DNA of 64,000 nt from Sinorhizobium shofinae (GTDB lineage Bacteria > Pseudomonadota > Alphaproteobacteria > Rhizobiales > Rhizobiaceae), in the NCBI GenBank assembly GCA_001704765.1, contig MBFK01000065.1, forward strand, positions 1-64,000. The letters run 5' to 3'. Below the pieces are notes generated by a model. It saw nothing but the letters and a program-made list of their open reading frames with translations, did not search any database and was not told where the DNA came from. How positions within the stretch are numbered: the stretch's first letter is position 1; every line of letters begins with the position of its first letter. Shown piece after piece: positions 18,949 to 27,004 of this stretch. A program made the position numbers and the translations under genes.

Positions 18949-18964
18949 GCATATTCTGATATGC
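18949..18964. promoter_or_regulatory. Dyad GCATAT-TCTG-ATATGC upstream of the adhesin
   Basis: A perfect inverted repeat with 6-bp arms, 84 bp before the adhesin ATG. It shares the ATATGCAT core with the dyad at 18898-18911. The 52-bp spacing is about five helical turns, which would put bound proteins on one DNA face. Confidence 0.35.
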
Positions 18965-19048
18965 ATTCCGCCGTTTAAGTCCTCGTTCAAGAATTGATTT
19001 CAAATATAGCCTGTGTTTACTTGCCCTGAATTCTTGGGGGATTTTCTC

Positions 19049-21685
19049 ATGACAACCGAAGGTATTGCTCTTTCCGGCGCGACGAATGCAGCCGCGGCTA
19101 TGACTGGTGAGGAGGTTGTCGAGAGAAACGATCTCTTGCTCAGCCAAGCGCAAACCAGCCAGCCTTCAGAGCCGCAGCTCCTCGATCCTGCAACTGGAGG
19201 ACCCGTCAATAGTCCCCAGAGTGAGCGTCCCGCACCAGTGATGCCAGACGAGGTCAGCGCAGATGCCGCCAATGTCGTTCGGCTTCCCGCCGGTGCCTCA
19301 CTCGAAAATATAAAGGTCGTCGGCAGCGATATCGTGCTCGAACAGCCGGATGGCTCGACAATCAAGATATTGAACGCAGCGCTGAATATTCCGACCTTCA
19401 TTATCGGCGATACCGAGATTCCTAAAGAGACGCTGGTGGCGGTACTCGAGGGCAACGGCATCAACGTTGCAGCGGGTCCCGATGGGGCGATTAGTGTCGC
19501 GTCGAATCAGAGCGGTGGTGGTAATTTTTCCGACGCCACGGGGGACATCGGAGATGCCGGCCTTGTCATCGGATTGCTTGATGCAACCGAGCTTCAGTTC
19601 GATACCGCGACCGGGGAAGATCTGGTAAATGCATTGCTCGATCCCAACGATGCGCCGGTCATCGAGGCGACGGCGAGCGGTGCGGTCACCGAGGACGGCC
19701 CCCTCGCCGACGGCAATCTGACGACCGGCGGCAGCATCAGCCTTTCCGACGTCGACACCAACGAGACGCTGACGGTGTCGAGCGCCCCGACCGGCCAGCC
19801 GACATGGAGCGGCGGCTCGCTCACCCAGGCGCAGATCGATACGCTGACGGCCGGCTTCACCGCCACCAATGGCGGCTGGAGCTACCAGGTGCCGAACGCC
19901 CTGGTGCAGTTCCTCGACGCCGGCGAGACGATCACGCTGAGCTTCGAGGTCACCGTCACCGACGACGACGGCGCCACCGACACCGAGACCGTCACGGTGA
20001 CGATCAACGGCACCAACGATGCGCCGGTCATGGCTAGCACCTGCGTGTGGCTGCCGAGCGATCCGGCGCAGCAGGCACCCGGTTTTGACGAAGGCTATCC
20101 GCTGCAGGTGTCCGTTCCGACGGATGTCGATGGCGATTACGTCATTGTCACCGCGACCAATGCACCGACCGGCGTGTTCTATTTCGACGGGAGCAACTAT
20201 CTCGCTGTGACCAATGGGACTGTGCTCTACGATCCCGCGGCTGGCCTCAATTTGCTTGCTGATCTGGTCTATAGACCAACCTCAACAGTCAATGACAGTG
20301 TTACCGAAACGTTGAACCTTGAAGCCAACGACGGGACGGCAACTACCACGTATTCGATTTCGATCAACGAGGTACCGCCGAACCGGCTGCCGGCCACGCA
20401 GGTGACTGTTGGCGAGGGTGGCAGCTCACTGAATTCCGGCAAAGACTACAGTCAGTCGATCACGCTGCAGCAAGCGTTTGTCGATGGCATCAGCGCGAAT
20501 CTCGCTGGCGCGACGATAAAAGTCCTAACTGACTTCCAGGAGGCTCCATTCGCAACGGACGTTCCAAACAGCGAGCGTGACCCCACGACGTTCGATGCCA
20601 AAAACGCCGGCAGTCAGCGTGAGGGTGAATTACAGGTCGAACTCTGGATCGGCAGTAATAAGTTTGCGATTGTCGAGGATGACCTCAACGCTGCAAGCTT
20701 TGAGCAGAGTTGGTTCTATGACGGTTCGTCCGGCTATATGGCGGCGACAGTAAACTTCTCGAATATATACCTGCTCAACGCCTCAGGCGTCGCGACGGGA
20801 ACAACGCTAGCGCAATTTCTCGCATCTAACCCCGCGCTCGCCGGCGACACATGGACGCTCAACTATCGCGACAACGATGGTGGCAACTATCAGGCGCGAT
20901 TTGCGAAGTTCGAATTCTACTATAATGATCCGGGCGACCCGGGCATCGTGGTCGTCGGCGACGATACAAAGTCGAATCTCATCTACGGGACGTCCGGAGT
21001 CGACAATCTGACGGGCGGCGCTTTGGATGACACCATCATCGGCCGCGGCGGCAACGATGTTATCCATGGCGGAGGCGGCAACGATACGCTTGGCGGTGGC
21101 GGGGGCGACGACACCATTGACGGTGGGACCGGCGTCGATCTTCTTGATCTGTCAGACGCGACCACGGGCGTGACGCTCACGCTTGTTCAGTCGACGGGAA
21201 ACACGGTCGCGGATTTGACTACAGCTGGTTTGGGCAAAGAAACTTACCGCAACATCGAGGGCCTGATCGGCTCGGACCATGACGATACGCTGACCGGCAG
21301 CGCCTTCGCCGACCTACTCTACGGAGCCGGGAATTCAGACAGGATCACTGGCGGTGCAGGGGCCGATACCTTCGTGATCGGCGACAACGAACTGCAGATT
21401 GGCATTGATGATGTCATCACCGACTATAGCGCGGCCGAAGGCGATACCGTCGACCTGTCGGCTCTTCTAGGCGACGTTGCAACCGACGCCGCGCTCGATG
21501 GCTACGTCAGAGTCGTCCAGGACGCCAACGGACAAAACGCAAGCCTGCAGGTAGACACCGACGGCAGCGCCGGAAACGTTTCTGGATGGGAGACCGTAGC
21601 AGTGCTCGAAAACTTCTCGGTCATGGACGAAGTCGTGAAGATTCTCTTCAACGAGAACGGCACGAAAACGACCGGTGATGTCTGA
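19049..21685 (+). CDS. RTX/VCBS surface adhesin with LapA-type retention module
   Basis: An 878-residue type I secretion substrate. The N-terminal 145 residues look like a retention module (VVRLPAGASLENIKVVGSDI, IPTFIIGDTEIPKETLVAVLE) ending in NVAAGPDG at 139-146, whose VAAG is a candidate LapG cut site. A GNFSDATGDIGDAG segment and one VCBS repeat (about 200-325) follow. RTX nonapeptides (GGNDVIHGG, GGNDTLGGG, GDDTIDGG) and a C-terminal secretion region complete it. The ATG at 19049 follows GGGGGAT; a GTG at 19013 is a weaker alternative. It is short for this class, which often reaches several thousand residues. It should be exported by the TolC/LapB/LapC-like machine upstream and released by the divergent protease. 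Confidence 0.9.
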   Translation: MTTEGIALSGATNAAAAMTGEEVVERNDLLLSQAQTSQPSEPQLLDPATGGPVNSPQSERPAPVMPDEVSADAANVVRLPAGASLENIKVVGSDIVLEQPDGSTIKILNAALNIPTFIIGDTEIPKETLVAVLEGNGINVAAGPDGAISVASNQSGGGNFSDATGDIGDAGLVIGLLDATELQFDTATGEDLVNALLDPNDAPVIEATASGAVTEDGPLADGNLTTGGSISLSDVDTNETLTVSSAPTGQPTWSGGSLTQAQIDTLTAGFTATNGGWSYQVPNALVQFLDAGETITLSFEVTVTDDDGATDTETVTVTINGTNDAPVMASTCVWLPSDPAQQAPGFDEGYPLQVSVPTDVDGDYVIVTATNAPTGVFYFDGSNYLAVTNGTVLYDPAAGLNLLADLVYRPTSTVNDSVTETLNLEANDGTATTTYSISINEVPPNRLPATQVTVGEGGSSLNSGKDYSQSITLQQAFVDGISANLAGATIKVLTDFQEAPFATDVPNSERDPTTFDAKNAGSQREGELQVELWIGSNKFAIVEDDLNAASFEQSWFYDGSSGYMAATVNFSNIYLLNASGVATGTTLAQFLASNPALAGDTWTLNYRDNDGGNYQARFAKFEFYYNDPGDPGIVVVGDDTKSNLIYGTSGVDNLTGGALDDTIIGRGGNDVIHGGGGNDTLGGGGGDDTIDGGTGVDLLDLSDATTGVTLTLVQSTGNTVADLTTAGLGKETYRNIEGLIGSDHDDTLTGSAFADLLYGAGNSDRITGGAGADTFVIGDNELQIGIDDVITDYSAAEGDTVDLSALLGDVATDAALDGYVRVVQDANGQNASLQVDTDGSAGNVSGWETVAVLENFSVMDEVVKILFNENGTKTTGDV
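19644..20031 (+). repeat. 19-bp direct repeats bounding a VCBS module
   Basis: The 19-mer CCAACGATGCGCCGGTCAT occurs at 19644-19662 and again at 20013-20031, exactly 369 bp (123 codons) apart and in the same frame. The enclosed segment is one VCBS repeat with stronger G/C use at third positions than the flanks. Recombination between the 19-mers would add or remove one whole module. Confidence 0.75.
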
Positions 21686-21767
21686 TAACGGTACGCATGA
21701 GCTTTACATCTTCCCGGTTCGCAGCGAGCATGCGCGGACCGGATTTTCCGGGAGGGGGAATTAGCGA

Positions 21768-22133
21768 ATGTTTCGAGCGATGTTCATCGGTGCCGTGATC
21801 GCCTTTTCAGCCTCGGCGAGTCATGCTGCTGACCTTGTGTACGAATACGCCCCTGCTGCAAGGCAATGTGAGACGCTTGAGGCATCGTTCCTGCCCGAAG
21901 GACGAGATCTTTCCCTTCTTAGGAAGGAAGTTGTCTCACGTATGGAGCAGGCGATCGCCGTCGCCGATGATCCGCAATGGATTTCATCGACGCGCCCGGT
22001 CTTCGTTTGGGCATCGGAGGCAAAAGTCGCTTGCGGTAAGGCCTATGGCTATCTGCAGTCCGGTTGGCGCGATCAGGATTATCTCGCCAAATGTGACTGC
22101 TTCCACGCCAAAATGCTCCGGTTCATGAACTGA
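21768..22133 (+). CDS. Small exported protein downstream of the adhesin
   Basis: A 121-residue product with a signal peptide (MFIGAVIAFSASASHAADLV) and four Cys in the mature part (QCETLE, VACGKAYG, AKCDCFHA). A strong ribosome site (GGGAGGGGG) precedes the ATG. The next gene starts 4 bp after its stop. No family recognised. Its place directly after the adhesin suggests a role in adhesin biogenesis or anchoring. Confidence 0.7.
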   Translation: MFRAMFIGAVIAFSASASHAADLVYEYAPAARQCETLEASFLPEGRDLSLLRKEVVSRMEQAIAVADDPQWISSTRPVFVWASEAKVACGKAYGYLQSGWRDQDYLAKCDCFHAKMLRFMN

Positions 22134-22137
22134 AAAG

Positions 22138-23349
22138 ATGCGGTTCAGTCCCATACCGACCCGTACCCTTTTGCAAGCGGGGCATACCGTGCTCCGGTCT
22201 CTCTGCCTCATGCTCGGCTCAATCACGATCGGAATTCTTGTCGGGTGCCAGGCAGCGACCCACGATGTGCTTGACGTTGAGCCCCCGCAGGCGAGACAGG
22301 CGCGCCGTGCGGTGCATGGTTCAAAACCGCAGGAAACCTTCGGCGCCGGGCCAACCCGAATTGGCTTTATAACGGCCAGGATGGCGAATGCGGGCGAAAG
22401 CGAGCAAGAGCGAGATATTCTTGACGGCGCATTGCTTGCTGTCGACGAGCTCGGCGATGGCCAGCTAACGCTTGCCATAGAAAATACAGATGGCTCGTCC
22501 CAGCAGGCGCGGGATGCCGCCCAGCGGCTCACCGGCCAAGGTGTGAAGCTTATCGCTGTTTCGGCCGCGAAGGTTCCCTTGACCGTGGTGCGGGAGGGTG
22601 TCGCCAGCAGGGGGCTGCCCATCTTGGCGTTCCGTAATAGCGCCCCCGACCTTCCGGCCGGTACCTTCTCCTTTGTTTCCGACCGGATTGATAGCGCTGT
22701 GGAAGGGGCTTCTTACGCAGCAGCGTCCGGCCGAACACGGTTAATAGTCCTACTGTCGGCGGATCTGACAGCATCCGAACGCCAACGGCTCGACGCTGGA
22801 CTGGCACGCGACAATATCAAGCCTCTGCTGGTGAGCACCCCGGGCGCCGTTTCTTTTTCAGGGGACAGTCCTCTGAAGGCCAAAGTGAAAGATGTAGATT
22901 CGGTGCTCTTGCTTAACGCGGGCGACGGCGATGTCGGAGCACTTGCACAACTTAGAGCCAACGGATTCCTGAAACCGAACGCGATTGTTTTGGGAAGCTC
23001 CGATTGGCCATCCGCGGCCTATCAGCGCCCGGAACTTGCTGGCAGTCAACTCTGCCTCTTCGGACCAGAAAGCGGCTCGCGCATGACATCAAGCTTCCGC
23101 CAACGTTATGAGCGGACAGCAAACGTTTACGGGGCCTACGGATTTGATTTTATTGCATTAGTAGCAGGTCTTGTGCGAACGGGAGGTCAAGAAGCAATAA
23201 ACGAGCAAAGCATAAGGTCTCCGAACGGCTTCATCGGCGCCGCCGCCGCTTTTCGCTTCGAAGGCGGTTCGGTCAAGCGCACATGTGCTATTTACCAAAT
23301 TGCCCGAGGAAGCCTCCATCTGGTAGATCCCGCCCCGCGGTCGTTCTGA
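22138..23349 (+). CDS. Periplasmic-binding-fold lipoprotein (LppC/LivJ-like)
   Basis: A 403-residue protein with a lipobox (IGILVGC) after an N-terminal hydrophobic segment, then a type 1 periplasmic binding fold: RIGFITARMANAGESEQERD, GALLAVDELGDGQLTLAIENTDGSS (the latter split by loops), VLGSSDWPSAA and a late YGAYGFDFIALVA helix. Related proteins include LppC-type penicillin-binding-protein activators and branched amino-acid binding proteins. No transporter permease is nearby, so a structural or sensor role tied to the adhesin locus is more likely than uptake. Confidence 0.75.
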   Translation: MRFSPIPTRTLLQAGHTVLRSLCLMLGSITIGILVGCQAATHDVLDVEPPQARQARRAVHGSKPQETFGAGPTRIGFITARMANAGESEQERDILDGALLAVDELGDGQLTLAIENTDGSSQQARDAAQRLTGQGVKLIAVSAAKVPLTVVREGVASRGLPILAFRNSAPDLPAGTFSFVSDRIDSAVEGASYAAASGRTRLIVLLSADLTASERQRLDAGLARDNIKPLLVSTPGAVSFSGDSPLKAKVKDVDSVLLLNAGDGDVGALAQLRANGFLKPNAIVLGSSDWPSAAYQRPELAGSQLCLFGPESGSRMTSSFRQRYERTANVYGAYGFDFIALVAGLVRTGGQEAINEQSIRSPNGFIGAAAAFRFEGGSVKRTCAIYQIARGSLHLVDPAPRSF

Positions 23350-23358
23350 GCCGCTTCA

Positions 23359-23925
23359 ATGTCTGCACTTGAACGGGCTAAATTCGAGACCCTGGAAGAA
23401 CCTCTTCGGACGAGAGGTGGCCCCATCCCGCGCTGGACGAAGTCGCAGACGCCCGGCCGGCCGCCGGTCAACGCGCGCTGCGAGGGCATCTCGACCGTCG
23501 GCCTGGTCAAGGATGCCTATCGGCGGCGCCGCTGCCTGATCCCGATCGACGGCTTCTTCGAGTGGAAGGACATCTACGGCACCGGCAAGAACAAGCAGCC
23601 CTATGCGATCGCCATGAAATCCGGCGAGCCCTTCGCGCTTGCCGGCCTCTGCGAGACCTGGCGCGATCCCAAGACCGACGAGGACATCCGCACCTTCTGC
23701 GTCATCACCTGTCCACCGAACGAGATGATGGCGAGGATCCACAACCGCATGCCGGTGATCCTGCAGGGGCAAGACTATGCGCGCTGGCTCTCGCAGGAGC
23801 CGAACCCGTTTGAGCTGATGAAACCGTTTCCGGCGGAACTGATGACCATGTGGCCGATCGACCGGAAGGTCGGCTCGCCGAAGAACGATACTGCAGATAT
23901 CCTCGAGCCGATTGAACCCACTTGA
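23359..23925 (+). pseudogene. SRAP (HMCES/YedK) protein, N-terminally truncated
   Basis: The product matches the SOS-response-associated peptidase family from GPIPRWTKSQTPGRPPVNAR onwards, through RRRCLIPIDGFFEWKD and FCVITCPPNEMMARIHNRMP, to MWPIDRKVGSPKND. The family starts MCGRF, with Cys2 crosslinking to abasic sites in single-stranded DNA. That start and the NIAPTQ strand are absent, and the first 20 residues here are unrelated. It therefore cannot do the known chemistry. The usual IHDRMP motif reads IHNRMP. Confidence 0.75.
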
Positions 23926-24437
23926 CGAAACATTGCCTCTACCTCGCTGCAGCCTTCATTGCCACCAGCTTGATGGCTCCTTCCCCGCGCGCCGCTGACG
24001 CAATCACCGGCCGAGCAACAGTGATCGACGGCGATACCATTGAAATCCGAGGCGAGCGCGTCCGGTTACATGGCGTCGACGCGCCGGAGAGCTGGCAGAC
24101 GTGCGCGGACGGCGACGGCAGTACCTACCGCTGCGGCAAGGAGGCAGCTGCCGCACTCGATCTTTTCCTCGCCGCCTCCCGCCCGACACGCTGTAAAATC
24201 GTCGAACGCGACCGATACGAGCGCTTCGTCGCAACGTGCTTCCGCGCTGACGGCCGAGAAATCAATCGCTGGCTTGTCGAAAGCGGCAACGCCCTGGATT
24301 GGGCAAGGTACAGCAACGGCGCCTATGCCGGCGATGAGGACGCTGCGCGGTCACAGGGCGCCGGCATCTGGCGCGGCAAGTTCCAGTTGCCTTGCCAAGC
24401 GCGCGCCGAGCATGCGAAGCGTGAGCCGTCTTGCTGA
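23922..24437 (+). CDS. Exported staphylococcal-nuclease-like (thermonuclease) protein
   Basis: A 171-residue protein with a signal peptide (LYLAAAFIATSLMAPSPRAAD) and an SNase domain: VIDGDTIEIRGERVRLHGVD holds the Asp and Arg of the active site, followed by CKIVERDRYERFVATC and GREINRWLVESGNALDWARY. It would cut nucleic acid in the periplasm or outside the cell. It starts at a TTG that overlaps the stop of the SRAP remnant. A mobile or plasmid origin is common for this type. Confidence 0.8.
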   Translation: MTKHCLYLAAAFIATSLMAPSPRAADAITGRATVIDGDTIEIRGERVRLHGVDAPESWQTCADGDGSTYRCGKEAAAALDLFLAASRPTRCKIVERDRYERFVATCFRADGREINRWLVESGNALDWARYSNGAYAGDEDAARSQGAGIWRGKFQLPCQARAEHAKREPSC

Positions 24438-24448
24438 ACGGGGGCGGT

Positions 24449-24737
24449 ATGCGCAAGGACAAATCGAACCACGACGAAAGAACGATGACCAGCAAATCGG
24501 TGCTCGGATTCGCGAGATGCGTAAGGTTTTCGGAGTAAGCCACCAAACGCTCGTCAAATCCATCGGCGTGACCTACCAGCAGATCCACAAGTATGAGCGG
24601 GCCGAAAACCGCGTCTCGGCTGCGATGCTGGTCCGGATCTGTCAATCGCTGAAAATAGCCCCATGGAGATTATCGGTGCCTATTTTCACACGAGCGTCCG
24701 AGTGAAGACCGCATCGATGGACTTCAGAAAAAACTGA
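24449..24737 (+). pseudogene. XRE-family regulator broken by two one-base deletions
   Basis: Three frames together encode one small HTH protein. MRKDKSNHDER is in the first, NDDQQIGARIREMRKVFGVS and VTYQQIHKYERAENRVS (the helix-turn-helix) are in the second, and MEIIGAYFHTSVRVK is in the third. The changes fall at an A-run near 24480 and a C-run near 24660, each consistent with loss of one base. A shift at homopolymers could be a sequencing error. If corrected, the gene encodes a protein of about 95 residues. Confidence 0.65.
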
Positions 24738-24798
24738 TGACGGCTGAACGGAAGTTGGCAGGGGTTCGACGCGCGCTCAGGGATGAATGGCCCGTGGT

Positions 24799-25020
24799 TT
24801 AATTTCCGCGACCGACCATGGACTGGACTTCATGTTTCTTTAGAAGGTCGATGGCGTCAAGCGCTTCATCAGCTGACCAGCCGGCCGCTACCGCGGCCTC
24901 GATTAATTGCGCTTCCGCCTCCTGCTCCAGCTTCATGTATAAGGGCTCCAAGGCCTCCTGAACCGTCAGAATGTGTTCATCCGGAGATACGACTGGGTTA
25001 GGCGACGCTGACGGTGACAT
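24799..25020 (-). CDS. Small acidic protein of unknown function
   Basis: A 73-residue product, rich in Glu and Ala and predicted helical (QEALEPLYMKLEQEAEAQLI, AAGWSADEALDAIDLLKKHE). It has no signal or membrane helix. A GGAGG site precedes the ATG. It is convergent with the broken XRE gene. Small conserved proteins like this occur on rhizobial plasmids; I cannot name a family. Confidence 0.55.
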   Translation of the reverse strand: MSPSASPNPVVSPDEHILTVQEALEPLYMKLEQEAEAQLIEAAVAAGWSADEALDAIDLLKKHEVQSMVGRGN

Positions 25021-25379
25021 GGCACAGACCTCCCTCCTTCACGCGAACGTGGCATCACTCAAACGCTCCAGACAGTTTTTCTGTTCCGGCACCTCTATGG
25101 GATCATTGGCGTGATGGTCGATCACAGAGGAATTATAAGCGTCGCTCGAAGTTTTGGGTCGACGAACTATTTCCTCCCCCCAATGGGCAGTGTCCGCAAT
25201 CCGGCGGATACTGCGTTTTTCATAACTCTACCATCGCGAATGACGCGTTAAAGCGGTTGTTCCCGCCTTTTTGGCCAACACATCACACGCTAATCATCAG
25301 CTCCGGGAGGTTTCCGTCACAAGCAGGTTGACTGCTGCGCATCATGAGAACAAAATAAGAACAAACGACGGAGATTCTC
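25021..25379. other. Intergenic region carrying a LexA box
   Basis: About 360 bases with no convincing gene. The right end holds the SOS operator at 25348-25362 and the promoter of the small operon starting at 25380. Confidence 0.5.
25348..25362. promoter_or_regulatory. Alphaproteobacterial LexA box GAAC-N7-GAAC
   Basis: GAACAAAATAAGAAC is the reverse complement of the alphaproteobacterial LexA site GTTC-N7-GTTC, with the AT-rich spacer usual in rhizobia. It ends 17 bp before the ATG of the first small gene, so LexA bound here would block its transcription. Confidence 0.7.
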
Positions 25380-25550
25380 ATGAGTCATAGCCAGGAAGTG
25401 ATTGAGCGCGCTCATGCTGTCGTGGCGACGCTGCGCATGAAAAGGGAGCAGGAAGCCGAACGCCGCAGGCAGGTTTACGGCAGAATCCAAATAAGCAGAC
25501 CTCTACCTGTGCCGAGGCGCGGTGTTCAGTTGAGCCTGAAACTGCAATGA
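25380..25550 (+). CDS. Putative SOS-regulated small protein, 56 residues
   Basis: The product begins MSHSQEVIERAHAVVATLRM, continues as a charged helix (KREQEAERRRQVYGRIQ) and ends in a basic tail (RRGVQLSLKLQ). It has no signal or membrane helix. The ATG lies 17 bp after the LexA box behind a GGAG-type site (CGGAGATTCTC). Its last codons overlap the next ATG. Damage-induced small proteins often inhibit division or bind DNA-repair enzymes; no family is recognised. Confidence 0.6.
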   Translation: MSHSQEVIERAHAVVATLRMKREQEAERRRQVYGRIQISRPLPVPRRGVQLSLKLQ

Positions 25551-25771
25551 CTGCCTCCGCAACGAAGGAACGGACGTGCGACCTGGCCGGCGGCCTGGAT
25601 TGGGAGGTCGAAGCGGCACTCGCCTGGCACGACGAAGATGCGCGAGCGACGATCGCCACACTGCTACTCGACTGCAAGCATCTCAGGGAGCAGTTGGCAA
25701 TGGCGGAGCAGGCGATGAGCCGCGGACTGACACGGGGATGGAAGCCCACGTATCAGCGGCCTGACGAATAG
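25547..25771 (+). CDS. Second small protein of the SOS operon, 74 residues
   Basis: The start overlaps the stop of the previous gene as ATGA, a sign of translational coupling. The protein is acidic and helical (GGLDWEVEAALAWHDEDARA, LLLDCKHLREQLAMAEQAMS) with a basic end (RGWKPTYQRPDE). No family is recognised. The coupling and the shared LexA box make damage-induced co-expression likely. Confidence 0.6.
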   Translation: MTASATKERTCDLAGGLDWEVEAALAWHDEDARATIATLLLDCKHLREQLAMAEQAMSRGLTRGWKPTYQRPDE

Positions 25772-25989
25772 TTGCCCAAAGCGCGCAGATCCCAGGGTCT
25801 TAATCAGAGAACGAAGCAATCTTCGTGAGCGTCGCTGCGTCGTCCAGATGGATCTTCAAATCGGTAATTCGTCGCCATTCATAAGGAACGCGGCGTCGAG
25901 CGTTGCCAATCGGAAGCAAGTCCGACGATGGGGGGACGGACGAAGCCCGTCCCGACGTGCATTGTCTACCGTCAGGAGGCAAGATCATC

Positions 25990-26165
25990 GTCGACTTCGT
26001 TTCCAGGTCGATGGGACGAGCCCGGCATAGGCCGCAAGCTTCTTCGGCGTGCGGAACCGACCGATGTCATCAATCTCCGCATCGATCAGGCGGGCGAAGA
26101 ATTCGCCGATGCCGGGGATCGTCTTCAATAGCTTGACGTTGGCATTGGCCTTCGTCATTGCCCGA
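25990..26165 (-). mobile_element. IS110-family transposase remnant
   Basis: The minus strand encodes KLLKTIPGIGEFFARLIDAE and then FRTPKKLAAYAGLVPST, the C-terminal helix-hairpin-helix (Transposase_20) segment of IS110/IS116 transposases. The N-terminal DEDD domain and the usual end after the AYAGL motif are missing. About 215 bases on either side (25772-25989 and 26166-26380) show no gene. Confidence 0.7.
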
Positions 26166-26380
26166 ATCGTCGCGACTGCAACGCAAGGAAACCTGGGACT
26201 AGACGCGCCAGTGCTGCAGCTATGGAGCCGGGTTGCTCAAGCGGTCGGCAGGGGGCGGTGATGCGGGCGAACATCACTCAGATAGCGGCATACAGCGAAT
26301 ACCCTCACGACGCGAAGCGGGCCTGCGTGGGCGGCAATCGGTTGGACGCGACCGCCAAACGCGGACTTTGCCGCGACTGC

Positions 26381-26845
26381 TCAGAATTCCAGCGGCGCGT
26401 TATCGACCACTTCCTTCATGACGAAGAATGTACGTGTCTGCCGTACGCCCGGAAGCGCGATAAGCTTGGTTCCGTGGATATGATTGAAATCCGCCATGTC
26501 GCCCACGCGGATCTTCAGGAAGTAGTCGAAGTCGCCAGCCACCAGGTGGCAATCGAGGACGAATTTCAGCTTCCGAATCGCCTCTTCGAACTCGCGGAAA
26601 CTCTCCGGTGTGGAGCGGTCGAGAACTACGCCCACTATGACCAAAGCGCCCCTATTTACCAGTTGTGGCGCGACGATCGCGCGAACATTGGTGATGAAAC
26701 CCTCGTCGAACAACCGTTGCGTTCGCCGATGACAGGTCGCCGGACTCACGTCGACGAGCTGCGCCAGTTCGGCATTCGTCAACCGGCCGTCCTTCTGCAA
26801 GTGGCGCAGTATCTTTAGGTCGATTCGATCCAATACGGCCGTCAT
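26381..26845 (-). CDS. acdR: AcdR, Lrp/AsnC-type activator of ACC deaminase
   Basis: About 154 residues from the ATG at 26845 (MTAVLDRIDLKILRHLQKDG). An AsnC-type winged helix (NAELAQLVDVSPATCHRRTQRL) is followed by the RAM ligand domain (GALVIVGVVLDRSTPESFRE, HLVAGDFDYFLKIRVGD). It is divergent from acdS. In rhizobia and pseudomonads this pairing defines AcdR, which activates acdS in response to ACC. The upstream ATG at 26875 gives ten extra residues without a good ribosome site. Confidence 0.9.
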   Translation of the reverse strand: MTAVLDRIDLKILRHLQKDGRLTNAELAQLVDVSPATCHRRTQRLFDEGFITNVRAIVAPQLVNRGALVIVGVVLDRSTPESFREFEEAIRKLKFVLDCHLVAGDFDYFLKIRVGDMADFNHIHGTKLIALPGVRQTRTFFVMKEVVDNAPLEF

Positions 26846-26946
26846 GAAAGAATCTTCCACCAATTTACGTCGCAATGCATCTATCTCTCTCTGAATCTCG
26901 ATCTATGCAAACATTGAGGAAAAACTGCATCTACTTTCGAGAGCAC

Positions 26947-26960
26947 CTCTCACTTGAGAG
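26947..26960. promoter_or_regulatory. Dyad CTCTC-ACTT-GAGAG in the acdR/acdS gap
   Basis: An inverted repeat in the 160-bp gap between the two genes, 45 bp before the acdS ATG. AcdR and other Lrp proteins bind AT-rich or imperfect dyads in this position. Candidate AcdR site only. Confidence 0.3.
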
Positions 26961-27004
26961 ATGCTAGAGTTTCCGTGTACTTAGAAGAAGCAGAGGGAAC
27001 CGCC

